Below are positions 1-8,673 of a stretch of 64,000 nucleotides of DNA, piece by piece (positions within the stretch are counted from its first letter, which is position 1; each line of letters starts with the position of its first letter). Both the position numbers and the translations under genes were made by a program. The DNA lies in the NCBI RefSeq assembly GCF_003076455.1, contig NZ_CP020918.1:2046001-2110000 (forward strand). The letters run 5' to 3'. This DNA comes from Flavobacterium faecale. GTDB taxonomy: Bacteria; Bacteroidota; Bacteroidia; Flavobacteriales; Flavobacteriaceae. The notes under the pieces were generated by a model. That model saw nothing but the letters and a program-made list of their open reading frames with translations, ran no database searches and was not told the origin of the DNA.

Positions 1-503
1 GCATTGGTGCAGTTGCTGTTAAAAACAGTAAAATTCAAGTTGCAGATTCCTTTGAGGTGTATGTAAAACAAGATGTTTTTAATAAAGATACGGTCAAAAT
101 TCACGGTATTCGAAGAGATGGAACAGAGGTAAAAGTTAGTGAAGAAGAGGCGCTCTTACAGTTTTTGGACTATCTCGATGATTCGATAATTGTGGCACAT
201 CACACCAAATTTGATATGACCATGATCATGAAGGCATTGCGTAGGATAGGAGGAGGTACGGTCCGATCCAAACAACTCGATACCAATTTTATACATAAAA
301 AAATTGCAGCCGTAGACAGTTACCAAAAAATGTATTCATTGGATGAGTTATGCGAAATCTATAATGTTAAAAAACACGATCGTCACACCGCTTTGGGTGA
401 TGCCTTGATTACCGCTTATTTATTTTTGAAACTGACCTACAAGTACAAGAAAAACAATGTTTTGGATCTAGACGATTTAATTAAAACAAATTACAAGTTA
501 TAA
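1..503 (+). CDS. 3'-5' exonuclease, DnaQ/DEDDh family (5' end outside window)
   Basis: The reading frame is open from base 3 to the TAA ending at 503, so only the C-terminal ~166 residues are seen; the GTG at 57 is an internal codon. The visible part starts with IGAVAVKNSKI, which in this family directly follows the first catalytic D-x-E-T motif, so that motif lies just outside. The Exo II region is present (AHHTKFDMTMI, aspartate in FD) and so is Exo III (HDRHTALGDALITAYLFL, with the H-x4-D pair typical of DEDDh enzymes). Family members remove 3' nucleotides from DNA or RNA as proofreading subunits or repair nucleases. Whether this one was a stand-alone exonuclease or carried another N-terminal domain (for example a CBS domain, as in some bacterial homologues) cannot be seen. 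It converges with the ATPase gene, with only 7 bases between the stops. Confidence 0.85.
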   Translation, partial: IGAVAVKNSKIQVADSFEVYVKQDVFNKDTVKIHGIRRDGTEVKVSEEEALLQFLDYLDDSIIVAHHTKFDMTMIMKALRRIGGGTVRSKQLDTNFIHKKIAAVDSYQKMYSLDELCEIYNVKKHDRHTALGDALITAYLFLKLTYKYKKNNVLDLDDLIKTNYKL

Positions 504-510
504 TTTCATC

Positions 511-3027
511 CTACTTGTTTTTTGTACTACTTCGCTTGAACCATTTGTAAATTTCGAGCCATAAAACAGCCAGTCCACTGGTGGCAATACACACCAAAAC
601 AGCATTAAAATTTAAAGGAACTACCTTGAAAAAATCGGCTACTAGTGGAACATAAATGATAATGGCTAGCAACAACAAGGTGAGGCTGTTCATGAAGACC
701 ATCATATTATTTTTGTTTTTTAGCGAAGTGAAAACAGAATAATAAAAGGAGCGATTAACCAAGGATAACATGATGTTTGAGAGTACTAATGTGGTGAAAA
801 CCATCGTTCGTGTACTGTTCTCAGATCCTCCGGTACGAATGCTAAATTGATAAATAAATAGCACTCCGGCAGTGATGGCAAGTCCTTGAATGATGCTCAA
901 TCCCATTTCTTTTAGCGATAAAAAAGTACTACCTAATTGCCTAGGTGGTTGCGACATGCTGTTTTTTTCGGCAGGTTCATTCTCGTATACGATAGAGCAC
1001 ATGGGACCCATAATTATTTCGAGAAAAATCACATGTACGGGAGTGAAAATATCTGGGTAAATCCAACCGAGAAATAAGGGCAGCGATACAGTAAGGATAA
1101 TAGGAATATGAATCGAAACAATGTACTGTACTGCTTTTTTAATGTTGGTATAAATGCGTCGTCCTGCTGCTACTGCCACGACCATTTTTGATAAATCATC
1201 GTCTACTAGTATAATATCTGCAGCACTTTTTGCAATTTCGGTTCCTTTTTTACCCATTGCAATTCCGATATGTGCGGCCTTCAAAGCAGGGCCATCATTT
1301 ACTCCGTCACCAATCATGGCTACCAACTGTTCGTCTTTTTTTAGAGCATTGATAACGGCCAACTTCGCTTCAGGAAACATACGAGTAAACAAAACGTTGT
1401 GATGAATCGAATGAATGAGCTGCTTTTCATCCAGTTTCATAATAGCTTCACCTTCCATAAATTGATCCGTATTTGTGATTCCGGCGCTTTTGGCAATACT
1501 TTGCGTTGTAGGACTGTTGTCTCCGGTAATTACTTTTACTTGTATCCCAGCCTCATAAAATTGTTCAAAAACCTGCTGAATATTAGCCTTTGGCGGGTCA
1601 TAAAAAACTACTAATCCTAAGAATTCAAAGGGTAAGTCTTGTTGGTCATCAGGAAAGGTATCCAACTGAAAATTAGATTTTGCGACACCCAACACACGAT
1701 AGCCTTGTGAGGCAAGTTTTGTAATAGTATTTTGAATAGTAGCACGTTCAGGTTCGGTAAGAGCAGAGACTTTTAAAATCGTTTCGGCTCCCCCTTTGGC
1801 AGCAATGATGCGCTTGCCTTGTGCATCAGCAAAGACATGCGTCATCATAGGCGGCTTGCCCTCGAGCGGGTACTCATGTACGAAGGCGTAGGCACGGCGT
1901 TGATCTATTTTTGTAGTTTGTTCGTAAACCGAATGTAAAGTGATTTCCATAGGGTCAAAAGGAACTGGTTCACTCGCCCACATAGCGATATCAATTACTT
2001 TTTGAGCTTCGGGTTGATTCCAATTGTTTTCATCGAAAAGTTGATTGGTGCCAAATGCATAAACCGATTGCAAAACCATTTTGTTTTCGGTTATGGTTCC
2101 GGTTTTGTCGGTACAGATTACAGTGGCACTACCTAGGGTTTCAACCGTTCTTATTTTTTTTATGATAATACCTTCCTTCATCAATCGCCAAGATCCTAAT
2201 GCCATAAAAGTGGTAAAAGCAACCGGAATTTCTTCAGGTAATATTGACATGGCGAGCGTAAGACCTTTTAGTAAACTGTTTAAAATATCACGTGTTTTAT
2301 AAAAGTAAACGCCCCACACCAGTAGAAATACCACAATACCGATAACAGCCATTCCTTTTACAAAATTCTCAATCTGAAGTTGCAGCGGCGTTGGTTCTTC
2401 TTTAGCATCCAATATAGAGGTTCCCAATTGCCCCATTTTGGTATGGTTTCCAATAGCGGTCACACGAAAAACAGCTAAACCACTAGCGACCAAAGTGCCA
2501 CTAAAGACCGCTTTGTTTTCGTTTTTTTCAGATTTAAAAACACTGTACGCTTCCCCCGTAAGATTTGATTCATTGACAGAGAAATCATTACTGTGTACAA
2601 TTTCACCATCTGCATTTATTGTAGCACCTTCTTCAGCAATAACGAGATCATGCACTACGATTTCTTTGGTCGGAATTTCAACGGCAAGTCCATTTCGGTA
2701 AACAGTACTTAAGGGTTCGGTGAGTTTTTCTAGAGCTTCAATTGCTTTTCGGCTACGGCTATCTTGAAAAAAAGAAATACTTGAAACGGCAATAATAGCA
2801 GCTAGCATGAAGTATCCTTCACTATTTTCGCCTAGAACAAAATAGATTATGGTCACCGCAATAAGTAGCAGCAGCATAGGTTCTTTCAAAATATCAAAGA
2901 TGGCATTATACCATTTATATTGTGATTTATGCACCTGCTCGTTTGTACCGAACTCTTTGCGTGACTGCAACACTTCGGTATCAGTGAGTCCAGTTATATG
3001 TTGTGGAATATTTATTTCTTTAGCCAT
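511..3027 (-). CDS. P2-type cation-transporting ATPase, calcium-ATPase-like
   Basis: This 838-residue inner-membrane pump has all P-type ATPase hallmarks: TGEA in the actuator domain (about residues 157-160), the phosphorylated DKTGT (307-311), MIGDGVNDGP in the hinge, and paired membrane helices at each end. It belongs to the group with an N-terminal cation-ATPase domain (residues ~10-60) used for calcium or other hard cations. The M4 transport motif is PEEIP (264-268), not the PEGLP of animal calcium pumps. In M6 the segment LEIIMGPMCS has glycine where SERCA-type pumps have the second acidic ligand, so the transported ion is uncertain. ATG start at 3027; a plausible -7 box (TATATTTG read on the minus strand, 3050-3057) lies 23 bases upstream. 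It appears monocistronic. The function as a cation pump is firm, its substrate is not. Confidence 0.9.
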   Translation of the reverse strand: MAKEINIPQHITGLTDTEVLQSRKEFGTNEQVHKSQYKWYNAIFDILKEPMLLLLIAVTIIYFVLGENSEGYFMLAAIIAVSSISFFQDSRSRKAIEALEKLTEPLSTVYRNGLAVEIPTKEIVVHDLVIAEEGATINADGEIVHSNDFSVNESNLTGEAYSVFKSEKNENKAVFSGTLVASGLAVFRVTAIGNHTKMGQLGTSILDAKEEPTPLQLQIENFVKGMAVIGIVVFLLVWGVYFYKTRDILNSLLKGLTLAMSILPEEIPVAFTTFMALGSWRLMKEGIIIKKIRTVETLGSATVICTDKTGTITENKMVLQSVYAFGTNQLFDENNWNQPEAQKVIDIAMWASEPVPFDPMEITLHSVYEQTTKIDQRRAYAFVHEYPLEGKPPMMTHVFADAQGKRIIAAKGGAETILKVSALTEPERATIQNTITKLASQGYRVLGVAKSNFQLDTFPDDQQDLPFEFLGLVVFYDPPKANIQQVFEQFYEAGIQVKVITGDNSPTTQSIAKSAGITNTDQFMEGEAIMKLDEKQLIHSIHHNVLFTRMFPEAKLAVINALKKDEQLVAMIGDGVNDGPALKAAHIGIAMGKKGTEIAKSAADIILVDDDLSKMVVAVAAGRRIYTNIKKAVQYIVSIHIPIILTVSLPLFLGWIYPDIFTPVHVIFLEIIMGPMCSIVYENEPAEKNSMSQPPRQLGSTFLSLKEMGLSIIQGLAITAGVLFIYQFSIRTGGSENSTRTMVFTTLVLSNIMLSLVNRSFYYSVFTSLKNKNNMMVFMNSLTLLLLAIIIYVPLVADFFKVVPLNFNAVLVCIATSGLAVLWLEIYKWFKRSSTKNK

Positions 3028-3257
3028 TGTAGATTGTAATAGTAGTAATCAAATATACCGCTTTAATGGCGTTTCTGTTCTACTACTTAGCTTACAACAG
3101 CAAATTGATATTCAGACTAGATATAAATAAAAACTAATCACATTTTCAGGAATGCTGATTTGAGAAATAAAAAAATAACAATCAGAAAATAGCACAATGA
3201 TTTCTGGCATTACTTCAGCCTCTCAATTACAACAAAGACAGAAAATTTTAAAACCAT

Positions 3258-4085
3258 AAAGCATCTGTGCAAATCTGTGCAATCTGTGTTTAATTTTGAC
3301 CACAAAGAATTAGTGCAAATTCGTGAAATTCGTGTCTATAATTCATGCACCGCAAGCCAAACTACAGCAATTTCGTGAAATTCTTTTACCCACAAAGATT
3401 TAGTGCAAATCCGTGAAATTCGTGTCTATAATTCACGCACAGCAAGACCAACCAACCCATTTCAATTTCGTGTAATTCTTTTACCCGCAAAGCATCTGTG
3501 CAAATCTGTGCAATCTGTGTTTAATTTTATCCACAAAGAATTAGTGCAAATTAGTGCAATTCGTGTCTATAATTCACGCACCGCAAGCCAAACCATCCCA
3601 TTTCAATTTCGTGTAATTTTTCACTCATAAAGCATCTGTCCAAATCTGTGCAATCTGTGTTTAATTTTAATCGCAAAGATTTAGTGCTAATTAGTGAAAT
3701 TCGTGTCTATAATTCACGCACCGCAAGCCAATCCATTTCAATTTCGTGTAATTTTTCACTCATAAAGCATCTGTCCAAATCTGTGCAATCTGTGTTTAAT
3801 TTTAATCGCAAAGATTTAGTGCTAATTAGTGAAATTCGTGTCTATAATTCACGCACCGCAAGCCAATCCATAGCAATTTCGTATAATTTTTCACCCATAA
3901 AGCATCTATGCAAATCTGTGCAATCTGTGTTTAATTTTAACCACAAAGAATTAGTGCAAATTCGTGTCTATAATTCACGCACCGCAAGTCCAACCAATCC
4001 ACGGTACTTTCGTGTAAATTTTTTAACCACAAAGAATTAGTGCTAATTCGTGAAATTCGTGTCTATTTTTCAAGCACACTAATCT
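3258..4085. repeat. Tandem array of ~135-140 bp direct repeats (CTGTG/TTCGTG family)
   Basis: A module beginning AAAGCATCTGTGCAAATC recurs at about 3258, 3489, 3629, 3764 and 3899. Each copy is followed by TTAGTGCAAATT-like and TTCGTGTCTATAATTCACGC-like segments and ACCGCAAGCCAA. Spacing is 231, 140, 135 and 135 bases; the first interval holds an extra half unit. The last partial copy fades near 4085. Short open frames here (3403-3630, 3648-4040) only reflect the repeat. A solitary relative sits at 27057-27137. Such CTGTG-rich intergenic arrays are familiar in flavobacterial genomes, but their function is not known to me. Between 3058 and 3257 nothing else is recognised. Confidence 0.9.
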
Positions 4086-4124
4086 ACACTAATTCCCTGT
4101 CTGTTGTAAAATCGAATCGAACTA

Positions 4125-5027
4125 TTAAATTATATCTGTAGTAGGTTTAGGCGCCTGATGAACCACCAATTGAGGAAACGGAATCTCGATCCCTTCTTTG
4201 TCAAAAGCAATTTTCAATCTTTTTCTAAGCTCACCAGTAACTTCCCACTGTTTGCTGGCAAGAGTTTCACCAACAATTTTAACCACGATGGCAGAGTCTG
4301 CAAATTCGTTAACACGCAAAAACTGTGGTGCTTTTAAAATAGATTCTTTAAAAGGAGAAACTTGAGCAAGTTCGTCTCCAACTTCATTAATAACTTTTAT
4401 AAGGTGTTCTAGATCTGTACTGTAACCAACACCCATATCGAGATTGACTTTTGAAAAATCTTTGGATAAATTTGAAACCGTTTTAATTTCTCCATGTGGA
4501 ATATGGTGTACAGTTCCGTCCATATCTCTCAGTGTAGTTTTACGTAAGCTTATATCTTCAACAGCGCCGCTTAAGGTATCAAATCGAACAACGTCACCAA
4601 TTCGGTATTGATTTTCTAAAATGATAAACAAACCTGTAATCACATCTCGTATTAAGTACTGTCCTCCAAAACCAAAAGCCAAACCTACAATTCCTGCTGC
4701 AGCAATGATTGGCGCAATTTCGATTCCGAATTCACTCAAAATCATTAATGAACTTATCGTTATTATTGCAATTTTTGCAGTAGTAGTAAAAATTGAGATC
4801 AATGTATTCTCTCTTTTTATTTCCGACTCTTTGCTTTGATGTTTTTCAGGTCGAACGGCAATTCGAACCGCTTTGGCAATAAAACCAACAAGTATCTTAT
4901 AAATTATACATGCTGCAATGGAAATAATTATAACTTTAATTCCGCTAGTCATGGCCCAGGCTATTGCTTTTTCGGCATAGAGATCTGTATATTTTTGAGT
5001 GATGTTTACAAGGTTATCTGTTTTCAT
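4125..5027 (-). CDS. Small-conductance mechanosensitive channel, MscS family
   Basis: This 300-residue inner-membrane protein has two N-terminal membrane helices (about residues 27-50 and 82-102). A third, glycine- and alanine-rich helix follows (IIAAAGIVGLAFGFGGQYLI, about 108-127), which matches the pore-lining TM3 of MscS. After it come the GLFIILENQYRIGDVV turn and the beta domain of the cytoplasmic vestibule, with the mixed alpha/beta C-terminal part (GVGYSTDLEHLIKVINEV and onward). Its length is close to that of E. coli MscS (286), so it is the minimal type without extra periplasmic domains. Family members open when the membrane is stretched and release solutes on osmotic downshift. ATG start at 5027. 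The PUR-family gene upstream on the same strand is separated by a clear terminator, so this gene probably has its own promoter. Confidence 0.93.
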   Translation of the reverse strand: MKTDNLVNITQKYTDLYAEKAIAWAMTSGIKVIIISIAACIIYKILVGFIAKAVRIAVRPEKHQSKESEIKRENTLISIFTTTAKIAIITISSLMILSEFGIEIAPIIAAAGIVGLAFGFGGQYLIRDVITGLFIILENQYRIGDVVRFDTLSGAVEDISLRKTTLRDMDGTVHHIPHGEIKTVSNLSKDFSKVNLDMGVGYSTDLEHLIKVINEVGDELAQVSPFKESILKAPQFLRVNEFADSAIVVKIVGETLASKQWEVTGELRKRLKIAFDKEGIEIPFPQLVVHQAPKPTTDII

Positions 5028-5128
5028 ACTATTCTTTTTAACTGTTTCTTTAAGGGTACAATTTATAAGTTTCTATTTGTTTAGCCCAATTAGAACTGTT
5101 GTTATTCTGTTAAAACTATTCTAAAGTA

Positions 5129-5163
5129 AAAGAGTCCAAAAACAAAATTGTTTTTGGACTCTT
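5129..5163 (-). terminator. Intrinsic terminator downstream of the PUR-family gene
   Basis: A 14-bp perfect stem AAGAGTCCAAAAAC with a 6-base loop is followed on the minus strand by TTTTACTTT. It stands 21 bases after the stop of the PUR-family gene and before the MscS gene. Confidence 0.8.
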
Positions 5164-5183
5164 AGATCTATTTGTATTTTCGA

Positions 5184-5570
5184 CTAAATATCGTCAAATT
5201 CAATATCAGTAAAGCTAGATGTTTGTGGAAGCACCACATCAGCAACGGCCACTTTATCAGTTATATATTCTTTTTTAAAATCTTTTTGGTGTCTCTCAGA
5301 GATTACTTCTTCGCCTTTGTGGTTCAAAACGTAAGATGTCATTTCTTCCAAAATTTCAGAGAAAGCGGTGAAGTCCTCTTTGTACAAGTAAATTTTATGT
5401 TTTTTGAAGTGAAACGAGCCGTCTTCTTCAGTAAATTTTTTGCTTTCGGTAATGGTTATGTAGTAATCATCTGCTTTGGTAGCTCTCACATCAAAGAAAT
5501 AAGTCCTTCTTCCTGCACGTAAAACTTTCGAAAAAATCTCTTCTTTCTCTAATATATCATTTTCTCTCAT
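5184..5570 (-). CDS. PUR-family DNA/RNA-binding protein (DUF3276)
   Basis: This small protein of 128 residues is highly conserved in Bacteroidota and resembles a single Pur-alpha repeat: a beta sheet plus one helix that binds single-stranded nucleic acid. Visible family features are the AGRRTYFFDVRATKADDYYITITESKK block (residues ~19-45) and KHKIYLYKEDFTAFSEILEEM (residues ~58-78), followed by an acidic tail ending IEFDDI. I chose the ATG at 5570 over the in-frame TTG at 5585. GGGA lies 3-6 bases before that ATG, and MRENDILEKEE is a natural N-terminus. In Borrelia a related protein regulates transcription and translation; the role here is inferred only from family. Monocistronic, bounded by the terminator at 5129-5163. 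Confidence 0.88.
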   Translation of the reverse strand: MRENDILEKEEIFSKVLRAGRRTYFFDVRATKADDYYITITESKKFTEEDGSFHFKKHKIYLYKEDFTAFSEILEEMTSYVLNHKGEEVISERHQKDFKKEYITDKVAVADVVLPQTSSFTDIEFDDI

Positions 5571-5641
5571 AATCCCTTCGAACAATTTATGGTTATTAAA
5601 TCGTAATCAAAAATCATAAAAAAATAGTTATTAAACAACAA

Positions 5642-7402
5642 TTACAGCAATTCTTTTTCCGAAAGTTGCTTCAAATACAGCGATGCATAGTACCCATCTT
5701 CATTTATAAGCTGGTTATGAGAACCTTGTTGAATGATTTTTCCACCGTCCAAAATGATGATTTTATCGGCATTCTTGGCACTCGAAACACGGTGGCTCAC
5801 GATGATCGTCGTCTTGTCTTTACAAACCTCAAATAAGTTGTTTAAGATTGCCTCTTCTGTTTCAGTGTCAACCGCTGATAAACAGTCATCAAACAGCAAA
5901 ATAGGAGGGTTTTTAATAATGGCTCTAGCAATAGAAACACGTTGTTTTTGTCCACCCGATAGCGTGATTCCGCGCTCTCCAAGGACCGTATCATATTGGT
6001 TTTTAAAACCCTTAATATTATTATGAACCACAGCATTTTTTGCCGCTGCGATTACTTCTTCATCAGTAGCATCTTCTTTCCCAAATTTAATATTGTTTTT
6101 TATCGAGTCCGAGAACAAAAAAGCATCCTGAGGTACAATTCCAATATTATTTCGCAAATCATACAAGTTCAAACTACTTATTTCTCTGTTGTCTACCGTA
6201 ATGATACCTTCTGTCACATCATACAAACGCGAAATCAATGATAAAATAGTAGATTTTCCAGAGCCAGTTTTTCCAAGAATCGCTAGTGTTTCCCCTTTTT
6301 TGATCGAGAAACTTATGTCTTCAAGCGCTGTGATATTTGTATCCTCGTAGGTGTAGGTAACCTTATCAAAAACAATAGCACCTTCAACAGTAGAGTGTTC
6401 AGTGTTCTTGTTAGTGATTTCTGGTACAATTTTCAAAAATTCGTTCAATCGCTTTTGTGACGCCTCCGCTTCTTGCACCATTGACGATACCCAACCCAAT
6501 GACGCTACAGGCCAAGTCAACATATTGACATAAAGGATAAACTCAGCAATGGTTCCAATACTCTGAATCGTACCATCAATGTACATCAACCCTCCAAAAT
6601 AAATCACAACCAAGTTACTTATCCCAATCAAAGCCATCATAAACGGACCAAATAGTGATTGTACACGAGCCAAATCCAAACTTTTACTTTTACTCTCCTG
6701 TGCCAAGTCAACCATATTTGCCTGGTGTTGGTCTTCTAGAGAATACGCTTTTATAACCCGCACACCTGAAAAAATCTCTTGCGAAAAACTAGATACTTTC
6801 GATAAATATTGCTGAAAAGTAGTGCTTCGTTTATTGATCTCCGAACTCAATTTAAAAATGGCGTATGACAACAAGGGTAGGGGCAACAGCGTATACAGCG
6901 TCAATCGTGGCGACACATTATACATATACGTGATCACAATCGTAAACCTAATCAGCGTGTTGATTGTGTACATCACAGCCGGGCCCACATACATACGCAC
7001 CTTGGACACATCCTCGCTTATGCGATTCATCAAATCGCCAGTTCTATTCTTTTTATAAAAATTCTGAGAGAGGTTTTCGTATTGTTTAAAAACTTCATTC
7101 TTCAAATCAAATTCAACATGTCGAGACATCACAATCAAAGTCTGACGCATCAAAAAGGTCAAAAAACCAGCAATAATCGTGGTTCCAATAATCAGCAAAA
7201 TGTTATTGACCAATTCGCCCTGAATAATGCTGTTTGAAACCGATTTGTCACTGGAGAATTTTTCAATAGCGTCAAACGATTTTTTGATTAATTTGGGCGT
7301 AAACAACGAAAATATTTGCGCTATAATCGTAAACAAAATACCCATCAAAAAGCGGTATTTGTATTTAACAAAATATTTATTTAGATAACCTAATTCTTTC
7401 AT
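5642..7402 (-). CDS. ABC exporter with fused permease and ATPase (MsbA-like half transporter)
   Basis: This 586-residue half transporter has six membrane helices in the first ~320 residues and a nucleotide-binding domain in the last ~240. The Walker A is GKTGSGKST, the signature LSGGQKQRVSIARAI, and the H-loop SHRVSS. The Walker B region reads ILLFDDCLSAVD: the catalytic glutamate that normally follows the Walker B aspartate is aspartate. That occurs in the degenerate site of heterodimeric exporters and in several Bacteroidota exporters. Family members export lipids, drugs or peptides, working as dimers in the inner membrane; the cargo is unknown here. The ATG at 7402 is preceded by a minus-strand -7 box (TATCTTTG, 7438-7445). 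It ends 57 bases before the PUR-family gene and may share transcription with it. Confidence 0.92.
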   Translation of the reverse strand: MKELGYLNKYFVKYKYRFLMGILFTIIAQIFSLFTPKLIKKSFDAIEKFSSDKSVSNSIIQGELVNNILLIIGTTIIAGFLTFLMRQTLIVMSRHVEFDLKNEVFKQYENLSQNFYKKNRTGDLMNRISEDVSKVRMYVGPAVMYTINTLIRFTIVITYMYNVSPRLTLYTLLPLPLLSYAIFKLSSEINKRSTTFQQYLSKVSSFSQEIFSGVRVIKAYSLEDQHQANMVDLAQESKSKSLDLARVQSLFGPFMMALIGISNLVVIYFGGLMYIDGTIQSIGTIAEFILYVNMLTWPVASLGWVSSMVQEAEASQKRLNEFLKIVPEITNKNTEHSTVEGAIVFDKVTYTYEDTNITALEDISFSIKKGETLAILGKTGSGKSTILSLISRLYDVTEGIITVDNREISSLNLYDLRNNIGIVPQDAFLFSDSIKNNIKFGKEDATDEEVIAAAKNAVVHNNIKGFKNQYDTVLGERGITLSGGQKQRVSIARAIIKNPPILLFDDCLSAVDTETEEAILNNLFEVCKDKTTIIVSHRVSSAKNADKIIILDGGKIIQQGSHNQLINEDGYYASLYLKQLSEKELL

Positions 7403-7785
7403 GTAAGGGATAACTTGAGTGATTGCAATTCAATAAGCAAAGATAAAAGATAAAAGGCAATTATTTGTTAAACTAAAGTTGTATTCTAACCAAGTCCCTA
7501 TCCGCTGCAACTGTTTTGGGCGTGCCAGCAATGCAAAAGGCAAATCTAGCAAACGCATAGCCTTTTGCATTGCTGTCGTGCTTTCCGTTACAAGTCCTCA
7601 ACAGCTTCCGCTATCGCTACAGCTGTTTGTGGGCTTTTCACTGCAATCACTCACGCGGGCTGGTAGAATTTCAGGTTCTTTTCAAATTTTATATCTCAAG
7701 ATATAGGCACGGGTTTTGTTTTAGCCTTATTTTTTAATTTGAATTTCCGCCTGTTTTTGGTACATTAGATTCAAATTTAAAAGTA
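7403..7785. other. Intergenic region with a divergent promoter zone and a palindromic insertion
   Basis: No gene is supported in these 383 bases. The left end carries the -7 box of the ABC gene. The middle is a GC-richer island of about 200 bases (roughly 7485-7675) unlike its AT-rich surroundings, containing a 15-bp perfect stem and a second short inverted repeat AACAGCT/AGCTGTT (about 7609-7635). The right end leads into the sulfurtransferase ATG. Confidence 0.5.
7527..7574. repeat. Perfect 15-bp inverted repeat in an extragenic element
   Basis: AGCAATGCAAAAGGC (7527-7541) pairs perfectly with GCCTTTTGCATTGCT (7560-7574) across an 18-base loop. No U-run follows and no gene ends nearby on either strand in the right position, so it is not a simple terminator. 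The surrounding phrases (CTATCCGCTGCAACT, CTTTCCGTTACAAG) recall dispersed intergenic repeats I have seen in flavobacterial genomes; the copy number here is one. Confidence 0.55.
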
Positions 7786-8637
7786 ATGAAAAACGATATA
7801 GTACCCATCATAGAAGCTGCTGCTTTGCTAGACCTTCAAAAAAACGAAAACCTAGTATTGGTAGCCGTTACCACAGGTCCCAACGCACAAGAGTTGTACC
7901 AAAAAAAGCACTTAGACAATGCTTTTTTCTTAGACTTAACTACCCAATTATCCAATATTAAAGAAGATTTCGCCCAAGGCGGTCGTCATCCTTTGCCCGA
8001 AATTGCTGTTTTTGCCCAATTGTTAGGGAGTATAGGCGTAAGCCCAGACTCACATGTAGTTGTGTACGATGACAAAAACGGAGCCAATGCTGCAGCACGA
8101 TTGTGGTGGATGCTCAAAGCCATCGGGCACATAAAGGTACAAGTGCTGAACGGAGGCATTCAAGCAGCTGAAAAAATTGGGTATCCTATTAATGATAAAG
8201 TAGTCACTGCAAAAGAGGTTTCGCCATATCCTTTCTCCACTTGGCAATTGGCCATGGCTACTATCGAAGAAGTCGCGGACCAATCTGAAAATGAAGATTA
8301 TTTAGTGATTGATGTCCGCGAAGCCTATCGTTACAATGGCGAGAGTGAGCCTATTGATTTGGTAGCGGGACATATTCCTGGAGCAGTCAATGTGCCGTTG
8401 ACAACCAACTTAAGCGACGATGGTTTGTTTTTGTCTCCATCGGCTCTCAAAGAAAAATACCAAAACCTGATGGGAAATCGAAACTCAGAAAATACAATCG
8501 TTCATTGTGGCTCTGGTGTAACTGCTTGTCACACGCTACTAGCAATGGATTACGCAGGTCTCGAAATTCCGAAATTGTATGTAGGATCATGGAGCGAATG
8601 GTCTCGAAATGATAAGGTCATTGCAACAGAATTGTAA
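7786..8637 (+). CDS. sseA: Thiosulfate/3-mercaptopyruvate sulfurtransferase (two rhodanese domains)
   Basis: This 283-residue cytoplasmic protein has two rhodanese domains in tandem. The first is the inactive one (about residues 5-130, with the characteristic VVVYDDKNGANAAARLWWML). The second is catalytic (about 160-280), with RVEAYRYNGE-like VREAYRYNGESEPID and the active-site loop CGSGVTA. CGSGVTA is the loop usually found in 3-mercaptopyruvate sulfurtransferases, whereas bovine-type rhodanese has CRKGVT, so mercaptopyruvate is the likelier donor. The enzyme moves sulfane sulfur from a donor to the loop cysteine and then to cyanide or a thiol. No signal peptide. The ATG at 7786 follows an AT-rich leader. 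Monocistronic: followed by the palindromic array, not by another gene. The family is certain and the donor is an inference. Confidence 0.88.
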   Translation: MKNDIVPIIEAAALLDLQKNENLVLVAVTTGPNAQELYQKKHLDNAFFLDLTTQLSNIKEDFAQGGRHPLPEIAVFAQLLGSIGVSPDSHVVVYDDKNGANAAARLWWMLKAIGHIKVQVLNGGIQAAEKIGYPINDKVVTAKEVSPYPFSTWQLAMATIEEVADQSENEDYLVIDVREAYRYNGESEPIDLVAGHIPGAVNVPLTTNLSDDGLFLSPSALKEKYQNLMGNRNSENTIVHCGSGVTACHTLLAMDYAGLEIPKLYVGSWSEWSRNDKVIATEL

Positions 8638-8673
8638 ATTTTAAAATAAGTATTTCAAATCAAGTTCTCAACT

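Noticed and set aside
3403..4040. Protein frames in the CTGTG repeat array
   Set aside because: Both frames repeat the same peptide at the DNA repeat period and have no start context.
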